From positions 1 to 64,000 of the forward strand of contig JAEQBH010002859.1 in assembly GCA_016808115.1 (NCBI GenBank): a stretch of DNA of 64,000 nucleotides, read 5' to 3'. Positions 36,515 through 47,735 of the stretch are shown in pieces. The notes under the pieces are model-generated. The model saw only the letters and a program-made list of their open reading frames with translations, ran no database searches and had not been told where the DNA came from. The translations under genes were made by a program, and so were the position numbers. Position 1 is the first letter of the stretch; every line of letters begins with the position of its first letter. This stretch comes from Tetrastigma voinierianum. Taxonomy: Eukaryota; Streptophyta; Magnoliopsida; Vitales; Vitaceae.

Positions 36515-37159
36515 TGTGAGTACCATGATCTTTAAGATCCTCTACTCAATGGGCCCAAGGCCCGTTTGGCCTGTGTTAAGAAACGACCCAATTCCACTCA
36601 CCCCACCAAAGCCAGGCGGACACTTCCTAGAAGGGAGAGTCTAAAGAGGCTGCTTAAGAAAGAAAGGTCAAACCCTTCAAGGCTGCCAGGCGTCCGCCTA
36701 GATTTCAAGTCCGCCACCGCTATCTTTACCACATATGGGAAGTTTGTTATGAATGGGGTTACCCCAGAAGAGGAAAATCCGTGAAAGCAATATTATCAAC
36801 GTAAATTTTCCAAATTTTCGAATCCTCTGCATCTTTAAAGAGAGATAATCCTGTATATGTGGGAAGGATAATCTCGATAAGGAAGAATTAGTCTCTCGAT
36901 AAAGAAAAACATATATATCCCTAAAATAGAGTATCTCTCCTTGAGATAGAGGATCTGCAAACCATTGTCTATAAATCAGGAAGGTCCCCCACGAGAGGAA
37001 GATAAACAATTCCAACTGTGCCTATTCTCTTCTCCCTCTCCATATTTTTGCTAACTTAATCATCAGAGAGGTGGTCCGCCCACTGTCATCGAACCGCCTC
37101 TTTTTATAGGTTTACACCGCACCGCTGATACCCAAAAAGTCATATAATCGGGGTTCACA
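36515..37159 (+). mobile_element. Right LTR of the plus-strand Tat-like element (645 bp)
   Basis: Opens TGTGAGTACCATGATCTTTA and closes GGGGTTCACA, matching 13539-14219. TATA box at 36970-36976. Unusually, similarity to the left copy continues about 70 bp past the LTR end (GATCAAGGCCCCTACAACTTG here, GATCAAGGCCGCACAACTTG at the left). The pentamers outside the pair (GGTTC and TTACA) do not match. Either the LTR end is further right or this LTR belongs to a second truncated copy. Confidence 0.8.
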
Positions 37160-39174
37160 TTACACTGTTAAGCTCAGGGAATCTGACGATCAAGGCCCCT
37201 ACAACTTGACACTCAAGGGATCTGATGTTCAAAGTCCAAACAGGTTCGAGTCCACCTGGCTACAAGAGAAATTTTTTTGGAGGAATATGCCCCCAACGCC
37301 CGGGCATTAGCTATATCCGCCCCACTCACATAAGCTACTCATCAAAATAAATTATTTATAAAAATAAAAATTAACTTCATTGGTGATATCTTATAGGAGG
37401 TGATTAGTGTCAATTTTTGTATTTTATTTAGAGGAAATTTAGTGATATGAAGTAGTTAATGCATGTTTGTTTAACGAAAGTAGCAGCCCACATTTAAACT
37501 TTATAATATAAATTCAAATCTCATACCAAATATTTCCACTCTAAGATTGTGAGTTCCCACTTAGAATTCCATATTCATTTATATTTATAATTGGCCACTG
37601 TCAAGACAGAGAGCAGGCATAACGCCCGTACTGCTGGAGAGGGCCCATTCTGACCAGTACATGTTTGAAGTTTCTCGCAGATTAATGCTGGAAAATATAA
37701 AGGTGACGAGAAAATGTGATATTAATTATTCCAATTCAAACATGGCTTTAAGTTTTTTTTTTTTTTTTTGAAGAAGAAGAAATGGGAAACAGCTATATTA
37801 ATATTGAGGGTTTTGGTTTATGTCTCATCACTTTCTTTCTTTGGAATGGGTGTGTTTGGAATCAACTATCTTTATCAACTAAACAATAATTAAGCATTGC
37901 AAGTTGATTAAAACAGATAGCCTTATTTCAAGAAAGTCCATCATACACATGGTGCCAGCGTTGATATATATGTCATCAGAAAATAATTAATTTTGATATC
38001 TTTGGAAATCTCTCAACATGATTAGATTGGTTCATTCTCTAGAAGACTTAAAGCTCTCTTCAATATTTTAAGTATCGTCCTTGGATGAGCCGATACAGGA
38101 AAAGGTTGTCATATTGCTATCAACCATTTTAATCTATTTGATCGTGTTTGCTGTTGAGCTACCTGAATGGGGCAACAGAAGTATCAATTAAATGGCAGTC
38201 TAATTACTTATGTTAAGGGAAAACAAGAATAAAAAGAAAAGTAGAGTGAGGAAAATAAGGAATACAGATATTTACATAGAAACCCTAAAAACTATACAAA
38301 AAGGAGATTAGAATCCAATATCTAATACAGGCAAAATGTGTATTTAGATTTTTAGGAAAAAACTATAAAATTCTAAAATGTCACACAATAACCTAGAATT
38401 ACCATACTGAAAAGTACATCATATATTTATAGAATTCAAGAACGGGAAGAAGCTCATACCCTAATAATATCAATAATGGGTCATGGAATAAGACCTATTA
38501 ATCTGATCCCTTCACTAAAATCTCTGAAAAACCAAACATGTTGCATGGAAAAACTTTGCAAGTCAAATTGAATATGGCTACACAAATCCAACACCTTGGT
38601 CTTGATCAATGGGGTTTAGATAGTGGTGCAGTTCCTTATGTGTGATTACATAAAACAATTCTTCTGGAAATCCGGAAGAGAGAGAGAGGCAGCACAGTCA
38701 AGAAGTCTTGTCTTCTATCATACTTCTTGAGCCTGTCGTATTCGTATATATGCTTCTTCCATTGACAGATCTTTCAAATGAATGCCTTGAGTAAACAAAC
38801 AGGCTCTGCTCCTAATGATCATCATTTTTTGGTGTTGATAATAATATTGGACGACTAGAGCTAGTCTGAGCTAGCTCCATTTTCCTTTATGGAAGGAAAA
38901 AGAACAAATATTGTTCCTTTGAGAATAATACAAATTCCCTATTGGAATCACACTGGAGATTGTGTTACTCAATGGCTTTTGCCTTGAATGTGTCTGAATT
39001 ACCATACCCAATTCCATGAAAAAATAAAAATAAAAATGATCATATGGTACTTAATTTGGAGCGGAGGATTGATGATAGAATTGAATTCCAAACGTTTATT
39101 GCTTATAAGAAATAATACAATGAATGCTTCATACAGATGAGTTAACCAAAAGGTCTTCGTTTTTCAGCTCTTCA
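37160..39174. other. Intergenic DNA downstream of the extensin locus, no gene seen
   Basis: The first 70 bp are retrotransposon leader-like. Beyond that I see AT-rich sequence with a poly-T run near 37755, no open frame above 60 codons, and no repeat partner inside the window. Confidence 0.5.
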
Positions 39175-39180
39175 TTTATT
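39175..39180 (-). terminator. Poly(A) signal of the extensin locus
   Basis: AATAAA on the minus strand, about 200 bases after the stop codon at 39379-39381. A second one lies near 39093. Confidence 0.5.
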
Positions 39181-39378
39181 CACGAATACTTTTTTCCAAG
39201 AATGAAAACAATTAATGCTAAAAATGTCCTCAATCACAGCTCCAAAGGAAGCTAGTTATTCTTGCACACACTTCAAACGGATTCATTCAAGCGGCAAATT
39301 GGAGCTTAGTAGTGTTTTTGGGTGGTGGGGTGGGAATCTTGTGGTAGGTTGTAGGTGTCAGGAGGGTGAAGGAGGATT

Positions 39379-40966
39379 TAGAAAATATGAGGATGGGGAT
39401 GTTGCTTGTGAGTTGGGGGTGGAGGAGACTTGTAAACATATGGAGGTGGAGGAGATGGTGATGGTGGAGGTGGGGACTTGTAGACATATGGGGGAGGTGG
39501 TGATGGTGATGGTGGAGGAGGAGACTTGTAAACATATGGAGGTGGAGGAGATGGAGATGGTGGAGGTGGAGACTTGTAGACATATGGAGGTGGGGGTGAT
39601 GGTGAAGGTGGAGGAGGAGACTTGTAAACATATGGAGGTGGAGGAGATGGTGAAGGTGGAGGGGGAGATTTGTAAATGTATGGAGGTGGAGGAGATGGGG
39701 ATGGTGGAGGTGGGGACTTGTAGACATATGGAGGTGGGGGAGATGGTGAAGGTGGAGGGGGAGACTTGTAAACATATGGAGGTGGGGGAGATGGCGATGC
39801 GGAGGAGACTTGTATACATAAGGAGACGGGGTGATGCGGCGGAGGGGAGACTTGTAAACGTATGGAGGTGGAGGAGATGGGGATGGTGGTGGTGGAGACT
39901 TATAGACATACGGGGGAGGTGGTGATGGTGATGGTGGAGGCGGTGATTTGTAATAATAAGGTGGATGTTCTATATGCTTTGGTGGTGGTGGTGACTTATA
40001 GAGATAAGGTGGTGGAGGAGAATGCTTTGGAGGTGGTGGTGACTTATAGTAGTATGGAGGATGTCCAACATGCTTGGTGGTGGTGGTGGCAGGACTTGTA
40101 GTAGTAAGGGTGGAGGTGAATGCTTGGAGTGTGGTAAGAATTGTAATAGTATGTGATGTTCAATATACTTTGTGGTGTGAGATTTATAATAGTAAGGTGG
40201 AGGTGGAGAATGTTTTGGGGGCGGTGGTGACTTGTAGTAGTATGGAGGATGTTCAACATGTTTTGGTGGTGGTGGTGGTGGTGATTTGTAGTAATAAGGT
40301 GGTGGAGGAGAATGCTTAGGGGGTGGTGGTGACTTATAATAATAGGGTGGATGCTCTACTTTCTTTGGTGGTGGTGGTGGAGACTTGTAATAGTATGGTG
40401 GAGGAGGAGAATGTTTAGTGGTGTGGGGACTTATAGTAGTATGGGTGGATGCTCAACATGCTTTGGTGGTGGTATGACTTGTGGTAATAAGGTGCGGAGG
40501 AGAATGCTCGTGGTGGTGGGGTGACTTGTAGTAGCATGGCGGATGCTCCACATGCTCGGCGGTGGCGGAGAGACTTATAATAGTAAGGTGGTGGAGGAGA
40601 ATGCTTCGGTGGTGGTGGTGACTTGTAGTAGTAGGGCGGATGCTCCACATGCTTCGGTGGTGGTGGAGGAGATTGCTTCGGTGGTGGTGGTGACTTGTAG
40701 TAGTACGGCAGATGCTCCACATGCTTCGGTGGTGGTGGCGGAGACTTGTAATAGTATGGTGGTGGAGGAGAATGCTTCGGTGGTGGCGGCGATTTATAGT
40801 AATACGTCGGATGCTCCACTTGCTTTGGAGGCGGGGGTGAAGAATAAATATAGGGCTCATAGGCAGATGCACCGGTAGCTATAAGGCCTGAAGGGAAACC
40901 CATTTCATAATGTGTGTGCCATGTGACCACCTTTGCCAGGGCCACATGGGTGTCTGGGACTTCCAT
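39379..40966 (-). pseudogene. Extensin-type hydroxyproline-rich cell-wall protein locus, frame broken
   Basis: Extensins are secreted, proline-hydroxylated, O-glycosylated rods cross-linked through tyrosines in the plant cell wall. Two repeat classes are seen in order. From about 40850 to 39960 there are roughly 17 units of YYYKSPPPPKH followed by S or VEH and more prolines. From about 39960 to 39400 there are about nine units of YVYKSPPPPSPSPPPP. The end reads PPPPTHKQHPHPHIF before TAA at 39379-39381. The frame is broken at least five times (near 40525, 40415, 40170-40070, 39845 and 39800), each time within Pro/Lys repeats by 1-2 base indels. Either the gene is decaying or the assembly has indel errors in these GC-rich repeats. 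A TATA box lies upstream and a poly(A) signal downstream, and no intron is needed. It is the only non-transposon gene in the window. Confidence 0.85.
40415..40966 (-). CDS. Intact N-terminal reading frame of the extensin-type locus
   Basis: From ATG at 40966 the frame stays open for 183 codons. It begins MEVPDTHVALAKVVTW, continues GLIATGASAYEPYIYSSPPP (the last part is the usual start of a mature extensin after a signal-peptide cleavage site), then runs through YYYKSPPPPKHS and KHVEHPPYYYKSPPPP units. From about 40530 it leaves the proline frame (LRHRRACGAS...), re-enters briefly and stops at 40415. The first 30 residues lack the long hydrophobic core expected of a signal peptide, so the true start may be in another frame or disturbed by an indel. 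A longer start via TTG at 40975 is unlikely in a plant. Confidence 0.6.
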   Translation of the reverse strand: MEVPDTHVALAKVVTWHTHYEMGFPSGLIATGASAYEPYIYSSPPPPKQVEHPTYYYKSPPPPKHSPPPPYYYKSPPPPPKHVEHLPYYYKSPPPPKQSPPPPPKHVEHPPYYYKSPPPPKHSPPPPYYYKSLRHRRACGASAMLLQVTPPPRAFSSAPYYHKSYHHQSMLSIHPYYYKSPHH

Positions 40967-41061
40967 CTCTGGCAACCCAAACTCTCCAATCCTCTAAACA
41001 ACTTCTTAAAAGCTAAGAAGTAGTTGGAGTTTGTGACTTATGTAAGGCAAATGAGGAGAAC

Positions 41062-41073
41062 CTCTTTATATAG
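41062..41073 (-). promoter_or_regulatory. TATA box of the extensin locus
   Basis: The minus strand reads CTATATAAAGAG about 100 bases upstream of the ATG at 40966, a normal distance for a plant TATA box with a short 5' leader. Confidence 0.6.
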
Positions 41074-41080
41074 TGATGAT

Positions 41081-41690
41081 TTGAATCATTGAACACAATG
41101 AAATGTTAGATTAATAAAGCCAACAGGCTGTATTAAACCTTTAAAATATAAACCTTACCCTATAGAGTTTCAACTCTAGGATTATGGATTCCCACTGAGG
41201 ATCAATGATAAACCAATTATGAAAAAGTCAAGATCCATGTAGAGTAGGTATGGTGCAGAACCTCTGGATGGGCCAATTTTTTTATACAACCATTTGGAGT
41301 TTCTTGTCCAATTATGGAAGAAAAGGGAGGTGATGAGAAAGTGGAGGAAATTTTTTTTTGGGAAGTCAAAAATGAAAGCTTGAATCAGGGTTATGCGTGG
41401 CCCTTTGAAAGTGATGGGAAGAAACCTGGGTGATTTGTTCAAAAGATGTTTTCAAAACTTAAATTTGGAAATTTGACCTTCCAACCATTTTTATTTTTTT
41501 TACCCTCCATCCATTTTTTTTTTTTTTGCCTGTTTTTGACATAAATATCTTTTATTATTTTCTTGTAAAAATAATCTCTTATTTTAAGAGATAATGTAAA
41601 TAAATAAAATGAAGAAAGGTATTTTTATTTAAAATTAATTCTTTTTCAAGAAAAAAAAACATAAAAAATGTTAGACTTACAAATTTAAGA
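41081..41690. other. Upstream region of the extensin locus
   Basis: No gene seen. T-rich runs lie near 41490-41530. It may contain promoter elements, but none is recognisable beyond the TATA box. Confidence 0.4.
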
Positions 41691-41694
41691 TTTT

Positions 41695-42070
41695 TTTAAT
41701 GTTTTTTAACTAAATATTTCAATAAACTAGTTAGCAGAAATATGGTATAGTAATAATGAAGACGTTTCTTATGTGTATTGTTTGATGTATTCCTTAGAGA
41801 TTTGGTGATAATTTCTAGGCTGCTTCTTGATGGCAGTGCGTTTATAATTAGAATAACAAGTGGCTCAAACATTTAAGGTTATTTAATATTTTTAACTAAA
41901 TATTTCAAGAAACTAGCTAGCAGAAATAGTATGGTAATAATAGGAGCATTTCTTTATGTGTGCTTGTTTGATGTATTCCCTTGAGATTTGGTGATAATTT
42001 CACAGAAAGCAACTGCTTGGGTTAGCGGTGTGTTTATAATTAAACATAACAACAAGGGCTCAAACATTTT
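41695..42070. repeat. Direct tandem duplication of about 185 bp
   Basis: Unit one (about 41695-41877) and unit two (about 41878-42070) share TTTTTAACTAAATATTTCAA, AAACTAG.TAGCAGAAATA, TTGTTTGATGTATTCC, GAGATTTGGTGATAATTTC, TGTTTATAATTA and GGCTCAAACATTT. Differences are mainly small indels. Confidence 0.85.
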
Positions 42071-43795
42071 CTTTTTTAACCTAATTGGATTGATACTTAT
42101 GATTATGGCCAGTTCAAACATACTGCTTGATAAATTAATTTCCCGATTATAATCCCATTTTTTTAATCCTAATTTTCCAAAAACAATCCTATTTTAATTG
42201 TTTTAACATTGTTCAAATATAAAAACATGGGTATTTCAATGTGAAAATTAAGTGTAGACACGCTGTGTTCTACATTTAATTTTCACTATTTATATTGTTA
42301 TAAGGTAGTTGAGTCTTGACTTTTTGTTTGGTATTACTATATTAAAGTTTTATGCCTACACTGATTCAGAAATTGCAACCACGTTACCTAGCTTTGAATT
42401 TTCTGAAAATTTGTCCTTTTTATTTATGATTTTTTATTTTTTGGGGGGGCTCCTTCCGGGTCAAAGTTTGCCTGTCATTCACCAACCGTGGTTATTTATT
42501 CTTGGGAAAATGGAAGCATTTATTAGGGTTTTTAGAATCATTTCGGGAAACTTGTGTTTGTGTCAAAATATTAAAAAAATTGAAAACAAGATTCTCTTTT
42601 TACATGAGTATACTTTCAGAAAAAATAATTTGGACCAGGTACTTACAAAAAAAAATTCAAAAATACCCTAAATATGATCTACACTTTGGTTGTCCTTATT
42701 CTTCTTTGAAGAGCATAGAATATTTTCGTCTTCTTCCTTCTTGAATCGTTCATGATATCCAGCCACATTTTCTTATTTTCCCTCTCGTCCCGTCGCTTTC
42801 CTTGAACTATTTGCATATAAGCTAATCCCCAAAATCCTAGCATCTTATGAAATAGATCTTCTTTTTCTTTCTCCTTGGATCACAACGCCATTACAAGTCC
42901 CATTTGCCACTTTGAAGAATCTGCAAGGAAGGCAATTCCAAAACTCTAACATCTTCTTCTTCCTTTTTTTCCAAAATCTTAACATCTTCTTCTTCATGAA
43001 AACACATCTTCCTCATTGGAACACCCATCCCAAGATTTCTATGGGAAAGAATATAGCTTTCTCACGAGATTTATGTTTTAATGTGTCAATGTCATGTTAT
43101 CTGGTATACTGGACGAGCTTCCTTATTTTTTGAAATGGGTACCACCATAACATATTAGGGATACTACCATAACGTGTTGGGTATATTATCTGGTACTACT
43201 ATAATTAAACATTGTCAATACCCCCCATATATTATGTACATTACATTTTTATTCTACTTTTTCCTTGTAATGAGTCAAAGCATTGGTTAAAATGAATTAG
43301 CATCATTGAAGTGAAATTGGTACTACCATAACATTACATTGCATGGTATATTAGTCGGTAGTACAATAACAAACACATTCTTAAAACCCCATAGTTTTTA
43401 TTGCATTCATAGGTTTGCATTGGTACTACCATAACATACTGGGAATATTATCATAACATACTGTGGATACTACCTTGTACTACTATAATGAAAAATGGGC
43501 AAAATGAATAAAAAATGGCAAAGACCCCATACAAACAATTATATTACACAAATGTTATATATTTATAGTTGTAATTAGTCAGACAATTGGTTAGCCACCT
43601 ATTTGGAATAGGTGATACTGCCGTAATATACAAGGGTTATTACCATAATACTTTACACTATGGTTATTATTTGATATATTATGGATGCCTAACAAGTAGT
43701 AGTTATGCTTGCAAGTAAACCCCAATAGAAAATGATAAACTATTATATTATATTTGTTAGCCAGAAAAAATGGAGTATGTGATTTATGGATTGAA

Positions 43796-44030
43796 TGTCA
43801 AAGAAGGGTGATATTCTACAAAAGGAGACTATACAAAGTCTACACTTTTAGAGACGAAGCTATGCGATCATAGGTGTTATATCCACTAATATGGAAGAGA
43901 CCTGATGGATTTTTTGCTGGACTATCTTCCCTTACTCCCATTAATTGTGGACATGAAGACAAAAAACAAATGGAGAAGTGTTCAAGTGTTATGCACATCT
44001 GTTTCATTGTTTGGGTCATCATAACATTAA
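43796..44030 (+). pseudogene. Inward-reading coding remnant of the left palindrome arm
   Basis: Opposite-arm equivalent of the 71-codon frame at 60747-60962. The same words recur (MSKKGDIL; KLCDH.CYIH; YGRDLMD; VDMKT.NKWRSV), but here stops and a frameshift break the frame. Family not recognised. Confidence 0.4.
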
Positions 44031-44337
44031 TGTACGTAATTGTAATCGGATAATTGTAGTTATGTCTTCACCAAATTGTATAAATGAAAATTGCTTGAAA
44101 TTGTATTATCGTGTTTATGGAATGAAGTTTGACTATAATCTTTACTTGATATGAATGAAAATTCACAATTTTGCTTCAAGTACACTTTTTCTTAATCACA
44201 AAATATATTAGGTTTGGACTTCAACATGTCAACAAAACATCCCTACAAATAGATGAAAACACTTAAAAATAAAAACAAACTAATATCATCGACCCGACTA
44301 CCGGCTTTAACCCATCGACTACTACTTGAATCTTAAG

Positions 44338-44462
44338 TCATAGTTCTGGAGGACCATTTGGGAATAATCAGCATAGGTATGTCATCAACTCATGATCGAT
44401 GTTGTTGGACAACCAAATGCTAAGCCCTTCCATGCGACCTTCAAGTGAAACATGTTGTGCAC
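44338..44462 (-). pseudogene. Outward-reading coding remnant of the left palindrome arm
   Basis: Reads SLEGRME, then HELMTYL and a LFPNGPPEL tail ending in TGA (44338-44340). It mirrors 60328-60447 in the other arm. One in-frame stop (after MTYLC) and a shifted middle show decay. Confidence 0.45.
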
Positions 44463-45136
44463 CATAACATTACATCATTGAAGTCAAATTGGTACTCCAT
44501 AACAAACGCTTCCTTAAAACCCCATACAAATATGTAAACTAAGTTTTTATTCTATTCCTAGGTTTGTAATGAGTCAGACAATTGGTATGAATCAGTTCGG
44601 TCATTGGTTGGCATAAGTTGTTGCATTGGTACTCTCATAACATACTAAGGGCACCAACATAACATATTAGGAAATCTTCTTATAATGAAAAAATGTCAGA
44701 AAAAAAAAATGGCAGACCCCGAATGAGCGCCTGTGACGATAGCCACGTCCAGTTGGTGCATCCAGATGATAGGTGTTTACGTGATTGTGTTTTTGTGGAT
44801 ATGCAATAAGGCGTGCAAAGTGCCTATTCTGCACAAGTATACGCTTGTCAAGTAATAAAATTAACCACCTGAAATGCGGATGTCGATCCCACGGGGAAAA
44901 CCTTAATCGTAGTATCTTTAAATACCAAAATTACAATACTTCTTTAATATTCAAACTACTTGTCGTGATAGCTAAGTGGAACCGCCAGTTAAACTATTAC
45001 TAATGTAACTGTGTGCTCAGATGTAAGAATGATCAAAAGTTGCAAAGAGGTTAGGGTGTTGGTGTTGTTGGACAATCCTACTATGCAATGTTGCGATTCC
45101 ATTCCATACTCTAATATAGTGTTCTCCAAGGCGACT

Positions 45137-47084
45137 TGTGACACCCAATCAGGGATTCCCGTTGACAACGGGCTGCGGAATTCTGTGGATTTAGGGGTAT
45201 TTCCCGATACCACATTGTTGTGTCCCATTTATCGGGATCCATATTTTAAAAAAAATCGAGTATAGTCTCCTTTGTTCGGGGAGCTCTACCCAACATACAA
45301 CCTGTATAACAATATAATCATAACCTATCCAGGATCTTAACATAAGTAGTATTGACCCCATAGGGTCCATCTGTCCATATCCCCATTATACATCCCTTTA
45401 AGACACATTCATTCACATTTAAATCTAAAATATGAAATAAACCGCTTAATTACAATCCATAAGAGTCAGATCATAGCCCTCTTACCATATTTACATACCT
45501 GACTATTTATACAATAGTACAAAAGAATTTAATTACAATTCTTTTTACATAAAATACTTTTTTATAAAATTATTGTCAAGGCCACATGTCGGCCTTCTTC
45601 ACAATCACGGCCTCGTCGGAGCGCCATCTCCTTGTACACCCCCTATACTTGAAAGGGGTCCCCTGTGAGAGTGGCTTGATACGATAGAAAATTCTCCTCT
45701 GAGAACACTCCCGCTAATGCACATGAAATAGCGTACATAAAACATCAAACCATATTCCATATAAATAATGCAATCCTATAGCAGGAAATGTTACGTGTCT
45801 GTGCATGAGATGAGACTCCCTCAGCACCTGACAGAGTCCCGATTGACTCCCTCGCTGCGACAAGTGTGACGATCGTGATCTTCACTTGATGACTTAAACC
45901 GATATGAACAACCCTCGAATTTTCATTTATCAAATCTAGTATTATTTATTCATTTTGTGGGCCCGCAGTTTCAGGGTTCTCACCTCAGAACGCCACACAC
46001 CTATTCAACATTTTTTTACGGGCTTTCACCGACGATTTTATGTCTAAACCATATAAATTTGGGTCTTTCACCACAAGAGATCACCCGTCTTACTACACCA
46101 AACATACGTGGTTTATGTTGTATTATTGTTTATACAACCGTGAGTCTCGATTTGGACGTGGTCCATTCGAACTCACCACATTCACCAAGAATGGTGAATA
46201 ACAGTACCATGCACCCACACCCCACTCAACGCTATGTGACCGTGCATATGAAATGCAAATATGTCATTTCATGCTATGTCATGTTACATGCACAATAAGA
46301 GCTACATAAAACATTTATAAATCTCGGATAATTATATTTTCTACATCTAATTTCCATTTATCACCATTTTCATGTTAATACATCACGCAAGCACATATTA
46401 ACATGATTTTTTACCACCTAACGACATGTTATTTAATATTTTACAACAATAACACCTGAAATGACCGAATCTCATACCCACATAAAGCAGGGGCACATCT
46501 TGGTCCCTTTCGCGGTTAGTCAGAATTCGCTGTGATGCAAACATATCCGCAAGCAGAAGACATTTGTATCGGGATCAGAACCAAACCTCGGCCCGATCCT
46601 GAATTTGCTTTCGAAAACAATTAGAAAATCCTGTCGGATTTGTTTGGCTTGATCCCAAAATTCAACTTGAAGCTGACCCGAAAATAGTCTCAAAAATTCG
46701 ACCGGATGTCCAACATCGATCAAAGGAATTCCTAAAAGTTCCTACGCTCGATCCAAGAATTTGTGACTGAAATATCTGACCTCTCATGACCTCTATAAGA
46801 AAATCTCAAGCCATTAAATGGCCTTTAGGATAGAAATAACACAAGTAGGAAAATTCTCTACCTCATGGAGTTTGACGAAACTCCAAGATTTTGGTACCCA
46901 CGTGTAGCTCTCGATGTGTCGACTGACTTTGTTTGCTCCGATAAAGACCTACGATCCGATTTCCATAGATCTTAGAGAGAAGCGAAGAAAATAAAATAAA
47001 AATTTCTCTCTCTTCACGCTCCCTTTCTCTCCCTCCCGTCGGTTCTTGTGCCAAAAAATGGCATTTTCCTCCTTTTTATTTGAC

Positions 47085-47121
<37 letters not shown>

Positions 47122-47442
47122 TTATTTTCCTTATTATAATTTTTTTCTTGTTTTATCTTTCCCGTTATTTCTTCCACTTGACACTCGACTCAATGTGAGT
47201 CATTCCCACAAGCGCACCACATGTCATGCCATGTGTCACCCGACACCCAATGTCTCGAAAAACGTGAAATTTCGCTTATCTCGAAATATGACGAAATTTG
47301 ACGGGGTAACTAGATTTCGCGAGATGAATTCAACGGTAAAGTCCGTTTCGTCATCCGAGATCTAGAAAATTTCCTGTTTTCAATCGAAATTACCATTTTA
47401 CCTTTTTTTTTCATAAAAATTGAATTTTTCCCGGGTTTTACA
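45137..47442 (-). repeat. 3' LTR of the nested element (2306 bp)
   Basis: On the minus strand opens TGTAAAACCCGGGAAAAATT and closes TGGGTGTCACA. Same family as the solo LTR at 8168-10408 and related to 61446-63377. It contains (TTA)n at about 47087-47121. Confidence 0.85.
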
Positions 47443-47735
47443 TTCTTCCCCCTTAGCAATTTAGGTCCCGAGAAATTCACACTATAACACACAGAAACAC
47501 AATACATCTCCCGTGGAACATATTAGAACACAAAAACAATCAATGCACACAATGTTGTATTCTACACCCATGCCCACTAATCCCACAGAGTATTTGTATA
47601 CCTAATTCTCGTCTCTTTCGACTATAATGATAATATCGAAAACAAATTGGATACCCCCGCCCCGACTCTTTATTGTCGTTTACCTAAGATTTAATATCGA
47701 GCTGTCATAGCATAGGTATACGACTACCTAGGGCT
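47443..47735 (-). other. Remaining internal DNA and polypurine tract of the nested element
   Basis: On the minus strand the last bases before the LTR read GCTAAGGGGGAAGAA, a polypurine tract. The rest of the 290 bp has no open frame. Confidence 0.7.

Larger units (their letters stand above)
42650..44690. repeat. Left arm of a 2-kb-arm palindrome (foldback-like element)
   Basis: The arm is the reverse complement of the DNA right of 60090. For example TCGTTCATGATATCCAGCCA (42747) pairs with reversed 63955-63974. GATCACAACGCCATTACA (42879) pairs with reversed 63814-63831. TGGTACTACCATAACATTAC (43318) pairs with the interrupted site around 61441/63378. GAATGTCAAAGAAGGGTGAT (43794) pairs with reversed 60943-60962. 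It carries many copies of a short motif near GGTACTACCATAACAT. The inner end is about 44690. The outer end is unknown because the partner arm leaves the window. Confidence 0.85.

Noticed and set aside
13534..37164. Target-site duplication for the plus-strand Tat-like element.
   Set aside because: The flanking pentamers GGTTC and TTACA do not match, so no duplication is claimed.
37225..37255. CAGGTTCGAGTCCACCTG resembles the T-arm of a tRNA gene.
   Set aside because: No acceptor stem, D-arm or anticodon arm can be folded around it, and it lies in retrotransposon leader-like DNA.
39287..39909. Minus-strand His/Leu/Thr/Ser-rich frames of 162 and 183 codons.
   Set aside because: They are shifted frames of the same YVYKSPPPPSPS repeats, with no independent support.
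39215..39925. A 236-codon plus-strand frame (Met/Glu/Val-rich, with CKHMEVEEM repeats), the longest in the window.
   Set aside because: It is the antisense shadow of the extensin Pro/Tyr/Lys repeats; repeat periodicity and proline codons explain it.
43130..43500. Regularly spaced short repeats considered as a CRISPR-like array.
   Set aside because: The motifs are degenerate, in both orientations and irregularly spaced in plant DNA; they are transposon sub-repeats.
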